From Xanthomonas rydalmerensis (GTDB lineage: Bacteria; Pseudomonadota; Gammaproteobacteria; Xanthomonadales; Xanthomonadaceae): 64,000 nt of DNA. A program made the translations under genes and the position numbers. This document shows, one piece after another, positions 55,709 through 64,000 of this stretch. The stretch spans positions 3,434,001 through 3,498,000 of the forward strand of contig NZ_CP126170.1 in the NCBI RefSeq assembly GCF_033170385.1. Direction: 5' to 3'. Each line of letters opens with the position of its first letter. Position 1 is the first letter of the stretch. Below the pieces are notes generated by a model. The model was not told the origin of the DNA and did no database searches. It saw only the letters and a program-made list of their open reading frames with translations.

Positions 55709-56156
55709 GGAGAACTCCTGTGGCGAGGCCAGCGATATCGCGCAACGGGCACACGGGGGTGAACCTGGATATCGCACGGCGCGTTCGAAAGGATTGCCGC
55801 GTTGCGTAGTGGTAGCGATGCTGGGCACAGGCGCATAAAGCGCACGTGAGCCATCGGCATTCGCTCGTCACGCCGCATTGCCGGTGGTGAACACGCGTTC
55901 ATTGGCCGCACTGCGCAGTCAGGCATGTGCTGAAGTTTTCACCATCCTGTCTTCGCGCATTGCAGCGCTTGGTATGCCGCGACTTATCCACATGGTTGCC
56001 CCACGGTCGTCCACAGCGATTGTGGATGACGGCCGCCGCCGATCGCGTCGGCCCGCGACCGTTCGTCGGCGCCGCCGCAACGTCCTCCGCGCCCCGCCAG
56101 CAAGCGCCTATAGTGCAGGCAAGCCCTCGCCACTGCAGGGCACCGCGAGGTGCGTC
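55709..56156. other. Divergent spacer with DnaA-box-like sites
   Basis: 448 bases between the PA2169-type gene and the TPR gene, with no supported gene. TTATCCACA at 55984-55992 is a perfect DnaA-box consensus and is followed by a near-box in the other orientation (TGTGGATGA, about 56021-56029). The early part is more AT-rich than its neighbours. Confidence 0.5.
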
Positions 56157-57332
56157 ATGTTCGCCTGGACCGCGTTCGCCCTGCTCGCCGCCGCTGCTGC
56201 GGCCACCACGTCGCCGCCCACGTTGCCAGTGCCGCCAGCGCACCCGGCAGCGGCGATGCAGGCAGACGCGACGCCGCCACCCCCTGCGACGTCCCCCGCG
56301 CCGACGCCGACGCCGACGCCGACGCCTGAGCAGATCATGCAGCTACCGCCCGCGCTGCACGCGCTGCTGCAGCAGCGCATCGACCCGCACGCCGACCCCG
56401 AGCACCGCCTGCAGCAACTGGTAGCGCTGGCCTTCGATGCCAAGGGCCTGAACCTGCAGTACGACCCCAAGGCCACCCACAGCGTCGCTGAGAGCTACGC
56501 CACTCGCCACGTCAACTGCCTGTCCTTCACCCTGCTGTTCGTGGCGATGGCGCGCGACGTCGGGCTGCAGGCGCAGGTCCAGGAAGTGCGCCGCGTGCTG
56601 ACTTGGTACGAAGACGGCGATGCGCTGTACAACGTCGGCCACGTCAACGCCGGCGTGCGCGTGGACAGCGGGCGCGGCAGCATCGACCTGGACCGCAGCG
56701 TGCTGATGGACCGGCGCGGGCCGCAACCCATCTCCGACCGCCGCGCCCTCGCCCACTACTACAACAACCGCGGCGCCGAGCTGATGGTCGACGGCGACCT
56801 GGACGGCGCCCGCGCGCATCTGGCGATGGCGCTGCAGATGGACCCGCGCTTCGCCGGGGCCTGGAACAACCAGGGCGTGCTGGCGATGCGCGATGGCGAC
56901 AGCGGCGCCGCCGCACGCGACTACGCCAAGGCGCTGGAGATCGATCCGGAGCATCTGCCGGCGCTGTCCAACGCCGTCGGCCTGGCCCGGCGCCTGGGCG
57001 ACAGCGCGCGCGCGGCCGCACTGCAGCGGCAGATGGAACACGTGCGCCAGCGCGATCCGTTCCAGCAATATCTGCTCGGCACCGAGGCCGAGCGGCGCCA
57101 GGACTACACCGCGGCGATCGCCTACTACCGGCATGCGCTGCACCTGTACGACGGCGCCCACCTGCTGTACTTCGCCCTGGCCCGCGCCTACCTGCACAGC
57201 GGCGACACCCGCCGCGCCAGCGTGGCGCTGCGCGAGGCCATGGCGCACGCCGATCCGGCCACCCAACCGCGCTACCAGGGCAAGCTGGACGCGCTGCGGC
57301 GGCTGTCCTCGACCGCGCGGCCGCTGCGCTAA
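56157..57332 (+). CDS. TPR protein with transglutaminase-like N-terminal domain
   Basis: 391 residues from the ATG at 56157 (GCGAGG ribosome site). A signal peptide or anchor (FAWTAFALLAAAAAA) and a Pro/Thr-rich linker with PTPTPTPTP lead to a domain resembling bacterial transglutaminase-like cysteine proteases (RHVNCLSFTLLFVAMARDVGL, about residues 120-140; VGHVNAGVRV supplies a His). Four to five TPR units follow (about 200-380): YYNNRGAELMVDGDLDGARAH, AWNNQGVLAMRDGDSGAAARDY and so on. Likely periplasmic scaffold with a papain-like domain; target unknown. Confidence 0.8.
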   Translation: MFAWTAFALLAAAAAATTSPPTLPVPPAHPAAAMQADATPPPPATSPAPTPTPTPTPEQIMQLPPALHALLQQRIDPHADPEHRLQQLVALAFDAKGLNLQYDPKATHSVAESYATRHVNCLSFTLLFVAMARDVGLQAQVQEVRRVLTWYEDGDALYNVGHVNAGVRVDSGRGSIDLDRSVLMDRRGPQPISDRRALAHYYNNRGAELMVDGDLDGARAHLAMALQMDPRFAGAWNNQGVLAMRDGDSGAAARDYAKALEIDPEHLPALSNAVGLARRLGDSARAAALQRQMEHVRQRDPFQQYLLGTEAERRQDYTAAIAYYRHALHLYDGAHLLYFALARAYLHSGDTRRASVALREAMAHADPATQPRYQGKLDALRRLSSTARPLR

Positions 57333-57338
57333 CGCGCG

Positions 57339-58541
57339 CTAGCCTGCCGCGTGCGCGCAGGCGCCGCGCCGTGCCGCCTGGCGCGCCCACAGGTAGATCA
57401 ACAGGCCGCCCACGGCCATCGCCGCGCCGACATAGCCGGTGGAGGTCCAGCCCAGGCCGGCACCGATCGCGATCCCACCCAGCCACGGCCCCAGCGCGTT
57501 GGCCAGGTTGAATGCCGCGTGGTTGGACGCCGCGGCCAGGGTCTGCGCGTCGCTGGCCACATCCATCAAGCGGGTCTGCAGCACCGGCGCCAGCGCGCCC
57601 ATGCTGCCCACCGCGACCACCGCCGGCAGCACCGCCCACGGCGAGGTCGCCGCCAGCGGGAACACCAGCAGCACCGCCAGCGACCACAGCAGCACCAGCG
57701 GCACCGCGCGGAACTGCATGCGGTCGAACAGCCAGCCGCCGGCCAGATTGCCGAGCAATCCGCCCAGCCCGAAGGCGGCCATCGCCACCGGGATCCAGTG
57801 TTCGGACACGCCGGTGACCTCCATCAGGGTCGGCGCCAGATAGCTGAAGACGCAGAACATGCCGGCGAAGCCGATCGCGCCGATGCCCAGCGCCAGCCAC
57901 ACCTGCGTGCGGTTGAAGGCGCGCAGTTCGCGCAGCGGCGAGGGCCGCGCCTCCTGCGGATCGGCCGGCAGCAGACGCCACACCAGCACCACGGTCAACA
58001 CCGCGATCGCCGCGACCAGGGCGTAGGCGTAGCGCCATTCCGCCACCTGGCCGAGCCAGGTCGCCAGCGGGTTGCCGACCAGCACCGCCAGGTTCAGGCC
58101 CAGCAGCACCCGGCTGACCGCCGCGCCACGCTGGTCGGGCGGGCCGATGGACGCGGCCACCAGGGTCGCCACACCGAAATAGGCGCCATGCGGCAGGCCG
58201 GCGACGAAGCGCGCCAGCAGCATGCTGTGATAGTCCGGCGCCAGCGCGCTGGCGAGATTGCCGAACGCATAGAAGCCCATCAGCGCCAGCAGCAGATGCC
58301 GGCGCGACCAGCGCGCGCCGAGGATCGCCAGCAGCGGCGCGCCCACCACCACCCCCAGCGCATAGGCGCTGATCAGATGCCCGACCTGTGGCGCATCGAT
58401 GTCCAGGCCACGGCCGATGTACGGCATCAGGCCCATGGTGGAGAACTCGCTGGTGCCGATCGCGAAACCACCCATCGCCAGCGCGAACAGGATCAGCACG
58501 TAGCCGCGCCGCGACAGCGGCGCCGTAGCGGATGAGGTCAT
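57339..58541 (-). CDS. MFS exporter (DHA1, AraJ/YdhP type)
   Basis: 400 residues from the ATG at 58541; an ATG 42 bases upstream is possible. Twelve helices; MFS motif A-like GARWSRRHLLLALMGFYAFGN after helix 2, the start GFAIGTSEFSTMGLMPYIGRGL and RFVAGLPHGAYFGVATLVAAS are typical of the arabinose/purine efflux branch. Substrate cannot be assigned. Ends 6 bases from the convergent TPR gene; starts divergent from the OYE gene with a 267-base gap. Confidence 0.9.
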   Translation of the reverse strand: MTSSATAPLSRRGYVLILFALAMGGFAIGTSEFSTMGLMPYIGRGLDIDAPQVGHLISAYALGVVVGAPLLAILGARWSRRHLLLALMGFYAFGNLASALAPDYHSMLLARFVAGLPHGAYFGVATLVAASIGPPDQRGAAVSRVLLGLNLAVLVGNPLATWLGQVAEWRYAYALVAAIAVLTVVLVWRLLPADPQEARPSPLRELRAFNRTQVWLALGIGAIGFAGMFCVFSYLAPTLMEVTGVSEHWIPVAMAAFGLGGLLGNLAGGWLFDRMQFRAVPLVLLWSLAVLLVFPLAATSPWAVLPAVVAVGSMGALAPVLQTRLMDVASDAQTLAAASNHAAFNLANALGPWLGGIAIGAGLGWTSTGYVGAAMAVGGLLIYLWARQAARRGACAHAAG

Positions 58542-58808
58542 GCGCACATCCCACAAGAGGAAGGGCTGCCCATTGTTGTGCATTGCAGCAAATATTGCAG
58601 CCCCACGCGCGCAACGCCGCGTTGCGGTACGCCGGTCGCGGCGTCTCAGGCGGCGACACCCTCCTGAAGAAGATGCCGCGGCAGCAACGCACTGTCCCAT
58701 CGCACCGCCGCGAAACCGCCGGGTGCGTCCCCATGTCTTGCACGCATGCTTCCGTGCAGCGCCGCGCTGCAGGGTTGCCCGCCCCACCCCACACCGAGAG
58801 ATCCACCG

Positions 58809-59897
58809 ATGACCGATACCGCTTCCCCGCTGTTCACGCCGCTGCGCCTGGGTGCGATCGCACTGGCCAACCGCATCGTGATGGCACCCCTGACCCGCAA
58901 CCGCGCAGAAGGCGAAGGCCGCATCCCCTCGCCGCTGGCCGCCGAGTACTACGGCCAGCGCGCCAGCGCCGGCCTGCTCATCGCCGAGGCGACCCAGATC
59001 AGCCCGATGGGCCAGGGCTACAAGGACACCCCGGGGATCTACAGCGACGCGCAGGTCGCGGCCTGGAAGACAGTCACCGACGAAGTGCATCGACGCGGCG
59101 GCAAGATCGTGCTGCAGCTGTGGCACGTCGGCCGCATCTCGCACGTCAGCCTGCTGCCGGACGGCGCCGCGCCGGTGGCGCCCAGCGCGCTGCGCGCCGA
59201 CGCCAAGACCTTCACCGCCGAGGGCTTCACCGATGTCTCCGCGCCGCGCGCGCTGCGCCTGGACGAAATCCCCGGGCTGATCGAGGACTTCCGCCGCGCC
59301 GCCCGCAACGCCATCGCCGCCGGCTTCGACGGCGTGGAAGTGCACGCCGCCAACGGCTACCTGATCGACCAGTTCCTGCGCGACGGCAGCAACCACCGCG
59401 ACGACGCCTACGGCGGCAGCATCGAGAACCGCACCCGCCTGCTGTTCGAAGTGGTGCAGGCGGTGGCGCAGGAAATCGGCGCCGACCGCACCGGCGTGCG
59501 CCTGTCGCCGGTGACCCCGGCCAACGATGCCCGCGACAGCGACCCGCAGCCGCTGTTCGAGCGCGCGGTGGAACGCCTGGATCCGCTGGGCCTGGCCTTC
59601 GTGCACGTGATCGAAGGCGCCACCGGCGGCCCGCGCGACAACATCGCCTTCGACTACGCGGCGCTGCGCGCCAAGTTCCATGGCCCGTGGCTGGTCAACA
59701 ACGGCTACGACAAGGCGCTGGCCGAAAAGACCGTGGCCTCCGGCCGCGCCGACGCGGTGGCGTTCGGCCGCCCGTTCATCGCCAACCCGGACCTGGTGGA
59801 ACGGCTGCGCCGCGACGCGCCCTTGAACCAGGTGGACGCCGACACGCTCTACGGCGGCGGCGCCAAGGGCTACACCGACTACCCGACGCTGGACTGA
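58809..59897 (+). CDS. Old-yellow-enzyme family alkene reductase (NemA/XenB-like)
   Basis: 362 residues. FMN-dependent TIM barrel: LFTPLRLGAIALANRIVMAPLTRNRA at the start, QLWHVGRISH, GFDGVEVHAANGYLIDQFLRDGSN with the substrate-binding His and Asn, DDAYGGSIENR, GVRLSPVTPAND and the C-terminal FGRPFIANPDLVERL. It reduces electrophilic alkenes, maleimides, nitro-esters or aromatics with NAD(P)H. It lies next to a LysR gene, its possible regulator. A good hairpin terminator follows (59906-59935). Confidence 0.93.
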   Translation: MTDTASPLFTPLRLGAIALANRIVMAPLTRNRAEGEGRIPSPLAAEYYGQRASAGLLIAEATQISPMGQGYKDTPGIYSDAQVAAWKTVTDEVHRRGGKIVLQLWHVGRISHVSLLPDGAAPVAPSALRADAKTFTAEGFTDVSAPRALRLDEIPGLIEDFRRAARNAIAAGFDGVEVHAANGYLIDQFLRDGSNHRDDAYGGSIENRTRLLFEVVQAVAQEIGADRTGVRLSPVTPANDARDSDPQPLFERAVERLDPLGLAFVHVIEGATGGPRDNIAFDYAALRAKFHGPWLVNNGYDKALAEKTVASGRADAVAFGRPFIANPDLVERLRRDAPLNQVDADTLYGGGAKGYTDYPTLD

Positions 59898-59905
59898 TTG
59901 CCCTG

Positions 59906-59935
59906 GGCTGGCGGCACCGCGCAGTGCCGCCAGCC
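59906..59935 (+). terminator. Hairpin after the OYE gene
   Basis: 12-bp perfect stem GGCTGGCGGCAC / GTGCCGCCAGCC with a 6-base loop, 9 bases after the stop. Weak T tail. Confidence 0.7.
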
Positions 59936-60028
59936 TTGCGTCCAGGCAGCGCCGTCTTCTGCGGCGCGCGCTCAGGCGCGATGCGCATCGAGCACGGGCC
60001 GCGGCGCATCCGGCGCAGAGAGCTCGCC

Positions 60029-60931
60029 CTAGAACGTCAACCGCTCGCCGAGGAAATCGACGAACACGCGCAGCTTCGGCAGCATGTGCCGGCTCGACGG
60101 CCACAACAGATGGAAGGTGCCGGTGGAGTCGACATAGTCGTCGAGCAGCGTGCGCAGCGTGCCGGCCGCCAGTTCCGCGCGTACCGAGTGCTCCGGCAGG
60201 AAGGCGATGCCACAGCCGCGCAAGGCGAAGCTGAGCCGCGTCTCGATGTTGTTGCACACCATCGACACCGGCAACGGCAGGCCAGCCGCCGCCGCACCCA
60301 GCGGCCAGGCTTCCAGGCGCCCGCTGCTGCGGAAACGGTAGTGCAGACACTGATGGGCCAGCAGGTCCTGCGGCTGGAGCGGCGTGCCGCAGCGCTGCAG
60401 GTAATCGGGCGAGGCCACCAGGCAGCGGCGGAAACTGCCCAGGCGGCGCGAGGCCAGCCGCGAATCGTCCGGCTCGGCCACGCGCAACACGGCATCGAAA
60501 CCTTCTTCGATCACGTCCACCAGGCGATCGTCGAAATCCAGGTCCAGCTGGACCTGCGGATAGGCGCGCATGAAGTCGCCCAGCACCGGCAACAGCACGT
60601 TGTTGTTCATCGGCAGACTGATCCGCAGCCGCCCCTTCGGCGTCGCCGCCAGGCTACCCAGCTCGCCGCGCGCCGCTTCGACCTCGGCCAGGATGCGCCG
60701 GCAGCGCGGCAGGAACAGCTGGCCTTCGGCGGTCAGGGTCAGGCTGCGGGTGCTGCGATGGAATAGGCGCACGCCCAGCGACTGTTCCAGCCGCGCCACG
60801 CTCTTGGCCATCGCCGAAGCGGACAGGCCCAGCACCCGCCCGGCCTCGGCGAAGCCGCCGCTCTCCATCACCTGCACGAAGCCACGCAGGCTCCCCAGAC
60901 TGTCCATCGCAGCGCCACCGATTGCGGACAT
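60029..60931 (-). CDS. LysR-family transcriptional regulator
   Basis: 300 residues from the ATG at 60931, chosen for its GAGGA ribosome site; MDSLGSLRGFVQV at 60907 is an alternative. Helix-turn-helix (about residues 15-68: FVQVMESGGFAEAGRVLGLSASAMAKSVARLEQSLG), then the effector-binding domain (about 95-295) of the CrgA/DmlR type. It is divergent from a serine hydrolase gene, 89 bases apart, so it may control that operon; it may also affect the OYE gene on its other side. Confidence 0.92.
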   Translation of the reverse strand: MSAIGGAAMDSLGSLRGFVQVMESGGFAEAGRVLGLSASAMAKSVARLEQSLGVRLFHRSTRSLTLTAEGQLFLPRCRRILAEVEAARGELGSLAATPKGRLRISLPMNNNVLLPVLGDFMRAYPQVQLDLDFDDRLVDVIEEGFDAVLRVAEPDDSRLASRRLGSFRRCLVASPDYLQRCGTPLQPQDLLAHQCLHYRFRSSGRLEAWPLGAAAAGLPLPVSMVCNNIETRLSFALRGCGIAFLPEHSVRAELAAGTLRTLLDDYVDSTGTFHLLWPSSRHMLPKLRVFVDFLGERLTF

Positions 60932-61020
60932 TTCCGTCCTCGCAGCGAGGAACTTTACCCGTCTTTTTCCGCAATCGGCAGGCGTCCACGCTGCACCTCC
61001 CTCCTCCATGCACAGCGCCG

Positions 61021-62217
61021 ATGCCCATGCCCACCTCCATCCCCGATCCTGCACCGATGCGCTCGCCGCGCCAGGCTGCTCCGCTCGATGCCGCGATCGA
61101 CCGCGCGTTGCACGAACGCCGGCTCGTCGGCGCAGTGGTGCTGGTCGCCCATCGCGGCGCCTGTATCTATCGCCGCGCCGCCGGCTGGGCCGACCGCGAA
61201 GCGCAACGGCCGATGCGCCAGGAGACGACGTTCCGCCTGGCCTCGGTCAGCAAACCGATCGTGGCGACCGCGGCGCTGGCGCTGGTCGCGCAGGGCCGCC
61301 TGGCGCTGGATGCGCCGATCGCCGGCTGGCTGCCGTGGTTCCGGCCGGCCCTGCCCGACGGACGCGTGCCGGACATCAGCCTGCGCCAGTTGCTCAGCCA
61401 TAGCGCCGGGCTCGGCTACCGCTTCCTCGAACCCGAAGACGGTGCGCATGCGCGCGCCGGCGTCTCCGACGGCATGGACCGCAGCGGCCTGAGCCTGGAA
61501 GAAAACCTGCGCCGGCTGGCGCAGGTGCCACTGCAGTACCCGCCGGGCACCGGTTGGGGCTACTCGCTGGCGATCGACGTCGCCGGCGCGGTGCTGGAGG
61601 CCGCCAGCGGGCAGCCGCTGCCGCAGTTGGTCCACGATCTGGTCACCGCGCCGCTGGGGATGCAGGCCACCGCGTTCCATGCCGAGGATGCCGCCAACCT
61701 GGCAGTGCCCTACGTCGGCGACGTGCCGATGCCGCACCGGCTGGGCGAAGGCGAGGTGGTCGCGCCGTTCGCCGACGGCGCCGGCATCGTCTTCCATCCC
61801 TCGCGCGCGCTGGATCGCACCGCGTTTCCCTCCGCCGGCGCCGGCATGGTCGGCAGCGCCGGCGACGTGCTGCGCCTGCTGGAGACGCTGCGCGGCGGCG
61901 GCGCGCCGCTGTTGCCGGCCGATCTGGTCGCCGAGATGGGGCGCGCGCAGACCGGCGACTTCGGCCCACCGGACGGACCGGGCTGGAGCTACGGCCTGGG
62001 CTTTGCGGTGCTGCGCGACCCGGCGCCGACCGCGACGCCGGAGGCGCCCGGCACCTGGCGCTGGGGTGGCGCCTACGGGCACAGCTGGTTCGTCGATCCG
62101 GCGCATCAACTGAGCGTGGTGGCGCTGACCAACACGCTGTACGAAGGCATGTCCGGCGCGTTCGTGGTCGAACTGCGCGACGCGGTCTACGCCAGCCTGC
62201 GCGAACGGGCGGCATGA
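61021..62217 (+). CDS. Serine hydrolase, class C beta-lactamase family
   Basis: 398 residues; an ATG six bases downstream is also possible. SxxK nucleophile SVSK at 75-78 (FRLASVSKPIVATAALALV), the Tyr motif in GWGYSLAID (about 182-187) and the third motif near WGGAYGHSWFVD (about 342-353; GHS in place of KTG). No signal peptide is clear, so it may be cytosolic and act as an esterase or peptidase rather than a beta-lactamase. The stop overlaps the MFS start (ATGA). Confidence 0.9.
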   Translation: MPMPTSIPDPAPMRSPRQAAPLDAAIDRALHERRLVGAVVLVAHRGACIYRRAAGWADREAQRPMRQETTFRLASVSKPIVATAALALVAQGRLALDAPIAGWLPWFRPALPDGRVPDISLRQLLSHSAGLGYRFLEPEDGAHARAGVSDGMDRSGLSLEENLRRLAQVPLQYPPGTGWGYSLAIDVAGAVLEAASGQPLPQLVHDLVTAPLGMQATAFHAEDAANLAVPYVGDVPMPHRLGEGEVVAPFADGAGIVFHPSRALDRTAFPSAGAGMVGSAGDVLRLLETLRGGGAPLLPADLVAEMGRAQTGDFGPPDGPGWSYGLGFAVLRDPAPTATPEAPGTWRWGGAYGHSWFVDPAHQLSVVALTNTLYEGMSGAFVVELRDAVYASLRERAA

Positions 62218-63389
62218 GCGGCCAGGGCCTGGAGTGCGGCGCGCCGTCGCGCCCGCCCGAGGCGCGACGCCTGCCCTGGAGCGGATTGCTGGCACTGGCC
62301 TGCGCCGGCTTCGTCACCATCCTCACCGAGACGCTGCCGGCCGGGCTGCTGCCGGCAATGGCGGACCGGCTGGGCGTCGGCGAGGCCTGGATCGGCCAGT
62401 TGGTCAGCGTGTACGCACTGGGCTCGCTGCTGGCGGCCATCCCGCTCACCGCCGCCACCCGGCGCCAGCGCCGGCGCCGGTTGCTGCTGCTCGCCATCGC
62501 CGGCTTCGCCGTCGCCAACACGGTCACCGCGGTGTCCAGCCGCTATGCGCCGATCCTGGTCGCGCGCCTGCTCGCCGGGGTCAGCGCCGGGTTGCTGTGG
62601 GCGCTGCTGGCCGGCTACGCGAGCCGGATGGTGGCGCCGGCCCAGCAGGGCCGCGCCATCGCGGTGGCGATGGTCGGCACGCCGTTGGCACTGGCGCTGG
62701 GCGTGCCGGCGGGTACATGGCTCGGGCAGCAGGTGGGCTGGCGCTGGAGTTTCGGCGCGATGTCCCTGCTGAGCCTCGGCCTGCTCGGCTGGGCCCGCGC
62801 CGCACTGCCGGATTTCGCCGGCCAGGCGGCGCATGCGGCGCTGCCGCTGCGCCGCGTGCTGCGCCTGCCCGGCATCGCCCGGGTGCTGGCGGTGATGCTG
62901 CTGTTCGTGCTCGCGCACAACCTGCTCTACACCTACGTCGCGCCGCTGCTGGCGCGGTCCGGCGCCGCGGTGGCGGTGGATCGCGCTCTGCTGCTGTTCG
63001 GCGTGGCCGCGCTGCTGGGCATCGTCGTGGTCGGGACGTGGATCGATCGCTGGCTGCGGCCCCTGTTGCTGGCCAGCATCGCCTTGTTCGCGCTGGCGGC
63101 GCTGACGCTGGCGCTGTGGCCGCGCTCGCCGACGCTGCTGGCGGTGGCCCTGGCGCTGTGGGGATTGGCGTTCGGCGGCTGCGCGACGCTGTTCCAGACC
63201 GCGATCGCCCGCCGTGCCGGCGACGCCGCCGATCTGGCGCAGTCGCTGGTGGTCACCGGCTGGAACCTGGCCATCGCCAGCGCCGGCCTGCTCGGCGGCG
63301 CACTGCTGCAACGGCATGGCGCCGCCGCGCTGCCCTGGACCGCGCTGGGGCTGCTGTTGCCGGCGTGGGCCTGCGCGCATCGCCACTAG
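62214..63389 (+). CDS. MFS exporter
   Basis: 391 residues, about 12 helices. GFVTILTETLPAGLLPAMADRLGV, then the motif A-like TRRQRRRRLLLLAIAGFAVAN, and RLLAGVSAGLLWALLAGYASRMV fit the DHA1 family (a drug/sugar efflux type). Coupled to the serine hydrolase. Substrate unknown; together they may handle one compound under the divergent LysR regulator. Confidence 0.9.
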   Translation: MSGQGLECGAPSRPPEARRLPWSGLLALACAGFVTILTETLPAGLLPAMADRLGVGEAWIGQLVSVYALGSLLAAIPLTAATRRQRRRRLLLLAIAGFAVANTVTAVSSRYAPILVARLLAGVSAGLLWALLAGYASRMVAPAQQGRAIAVAMVGTPLALALGVPAGTWLGQQVGWRWSFGAMSLLSLGLLGWARAALPDFAGQAAHAALPLRRVLRLPGIARVLAVMLLFVLAHNLLYTYVAPLLARSGAAVAVDRALLLFGVAALLGIVVVGTWIDRWLRPLLLASIALFALAALTLALWPRSPTLLAVALALWGLAFGGCATLFQTAIARRAGDAADLAQSLVVTGWNLAIASAGLLGGALLQRHGAAALPWTALGLLLPAWACAHRH

Positions 63390-63456
63390 AACGTCGACAC
63401 CTGCGCAGCGTCGGCGCTCGCACGACCGCAGCGTGCCGCCGGCCCCGCGGCGCGGC

Positions 63457-63798
63457 TCAGGCCTTGCGCAGGAAGCAGGTCTTCAGCACCAGGCCCTTGA
63501 TCTTGTCCGAGTTGCCTTCGATGTGTTCGGCATCGTCCTCGACCAGGCGGATGCCGCGGATCACCGTGCCCTGCTTCAGCGGGATCGACGAGCCCTTGAC
63601 CTTCAGGTCCTTGATCACGACCACCGTATCGCCGGCCTGCAGCACGTTGCCGTTGCTGTCGCGTACCACCGTCGCCGCGTCGTTGGCGGCCTCGGCCGCG
63701 GCCGGCCACTCGTGGCCGCAGTCCGCGCACACCCAGTTGGCGCCGTCGACATAAGTGTTTTCCAGGGTGCATTGCGGGCAGGCGGGTGCGGCGGGCAT
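63457..63798 (-). CDS. yjdM: YjdM (PhnA-type) zinc-ribbon protein
   Basis: 113 residues from the ATG at 63798. Zinc ribbon with CPQC (about 7-10) and CADCGHEW (about 24-31), then the PhnA domain DTVVVIKDLKVKGSS and IKGLVLKTCFLRKA. Historically linked to alkylphosphonate operons, but not needed for phosphonate use in E. coli; function unsettled. No phn genes nearby. Confidence 0.93.
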   Translation of the reverse strand: MPAAPACPQCTLENTYVDGANWVCADCGHEWPAAAEAANDAATVVRDSNGNVLQAGDTVVVIKDLKVKGSSIPLKQGTVIRGIRLVEDDAEHIEGNSDKIKGLVLKTCFLRKA

Positions 63799-63888
63799 GG
63801 GAGTCCTTGATACGGCGACGACGGCGAGCCGCCTATTGTAGCCGCCCGCCCCGTGCCGCCGTGCGGCCACGCCAGCCGCAGGAATCCT

Positions 63889-64000
63889 ATGTCCGCTTCG
63901 TCCGGGTCCCGCCTCGCGATCTACGCCGCGCTCGCCGGCAATCTGGCCATCGCCATCGCCAAGTTCGTCGCCGCGGCGCTCTCCGGCAGTTCGGCGATGC
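63889..64000 (+). CDS. Cation diffusion facilitator, N-terminal part
   Basis: 37 codons are visible before the window ends: MSASSGSRLAIYAALAGNLAIAI, then AKFVAAALSGSSAM. The first helix and the SSAM segment (the start of the SSAMLAEAIHS-type motif) fit CDF metal/proton antiporters. Preceded by AGGAATCC. Partial; identity from the N-terminus only. Confidence 0.7.
   Translation, partial: MSASSGSRLAIYAALAGNLAIAIAKFVAAALSGSSAM

Noticed and set aside
61021..62217. Antibiotic-resistance beta-lactamase
   Set aside because: It shares the SxxK fold, but the third motif is GHS and no signal peptide is evident, so an esterase or peptidase is as likely.
63457..63798. Phosphonate utilisation gene
   Set aside because: The PhnA name is historical; no phn genes are nearby.

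Overview
The window is high-GC (well over 60%), densely coded chromosomal DNA of a gammaproteobacterium. It most probably comes from Xanthomonas or a close relative in the Xanthomonadaceae. The pointers are the gene orders maf-rng-yhdP-tldD and leuS-lptE-holA-nadD-rsfS-rlmH, the tonB/TonB-dependent receptor pair, the GTAG-type palindromic repeats built on GGAGCGGCTTCAGCCGC, and the many short arrays of the heptamer GGGATTC and its variants between genes. The genus is inferred from family resemblance and repeat type, not from a database comparison. I see no rRNA, tRNA, insertion sequence, prophage or CRISPR array.

Layout. 1-8486: darP, then a minus-strand housekeeping block (tldD, yhdP, rng, maf). 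8620-13339: an exported SIMPL-domain protein, tonB, and a large TonB-dependent receptor closed by a strong terminator. 13446-20822: a minus-strand block for translation, replication and envelope assembly (leuS, lptE, holA, nadD, rsfS, a J-domain gene, rlmH). 21045-30370: a DUF998 membrane protein, a CnoX-like thioredoxin-TPR protein, a LysM-FecR protein coupled to a CHASE2-GGDEF diguanylate cyclase and a hotdog protein, a DUF502 protein, a YhhQ-type transporter and a DUF885 metalloprotein. 30371-38724: a repeat-rich gap, mmuM, two VOC proteins, a DUF2147 protein, metG, a HAD phosphatase, a truncated membrane-fusion-like protein, a soluble RnfB-like ferredoxin and two poorly characterised genes.

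38783-47438 is the most interesting region. An ECF sigma factor and a RskA-type anti-sigma factor are followed by a lipid-modification cluster: an acyl desaturase, an FAD oxidoreductase, DUF1365, a cyclopropane-fatty-acid synthase, DUF2878, DUF1295 and a second CFA-like methyltransferase. The first six of these seven are joined by ATGA overlaps. The cluster looks like a stress-inducible pathway that desaturates, methylates and perhaps oxidises membrane acyl chains.

47648-53506 holds ridA coupled to a second DUF998 gene, then mprF (lysyl-phosphatidylglycerol synthase/flippase) facing a VirJ/AcvB-family gene, a plausible make-and-break pair for aminoacylated lipid. The rest (53629-64000) has an oxidoreductase-like small protein, an HD hydrolase coupled to thpR, a PA2169-type four-helix protein, a TPR protein, an MFS exporter, an old-yellow-enzyme reductase, a LysR regulator divergent from a serine hydrolase coupled to an MFS exporter, yjdM, and the start of a cation diffusion facilitator cut by the window end.

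Heptamer arrays lie inside several reading frames (nadD N-terminus, metG linker, darP tail, HAD start). Because seven is not a multiple of three, changes in copy number there would shift frame.
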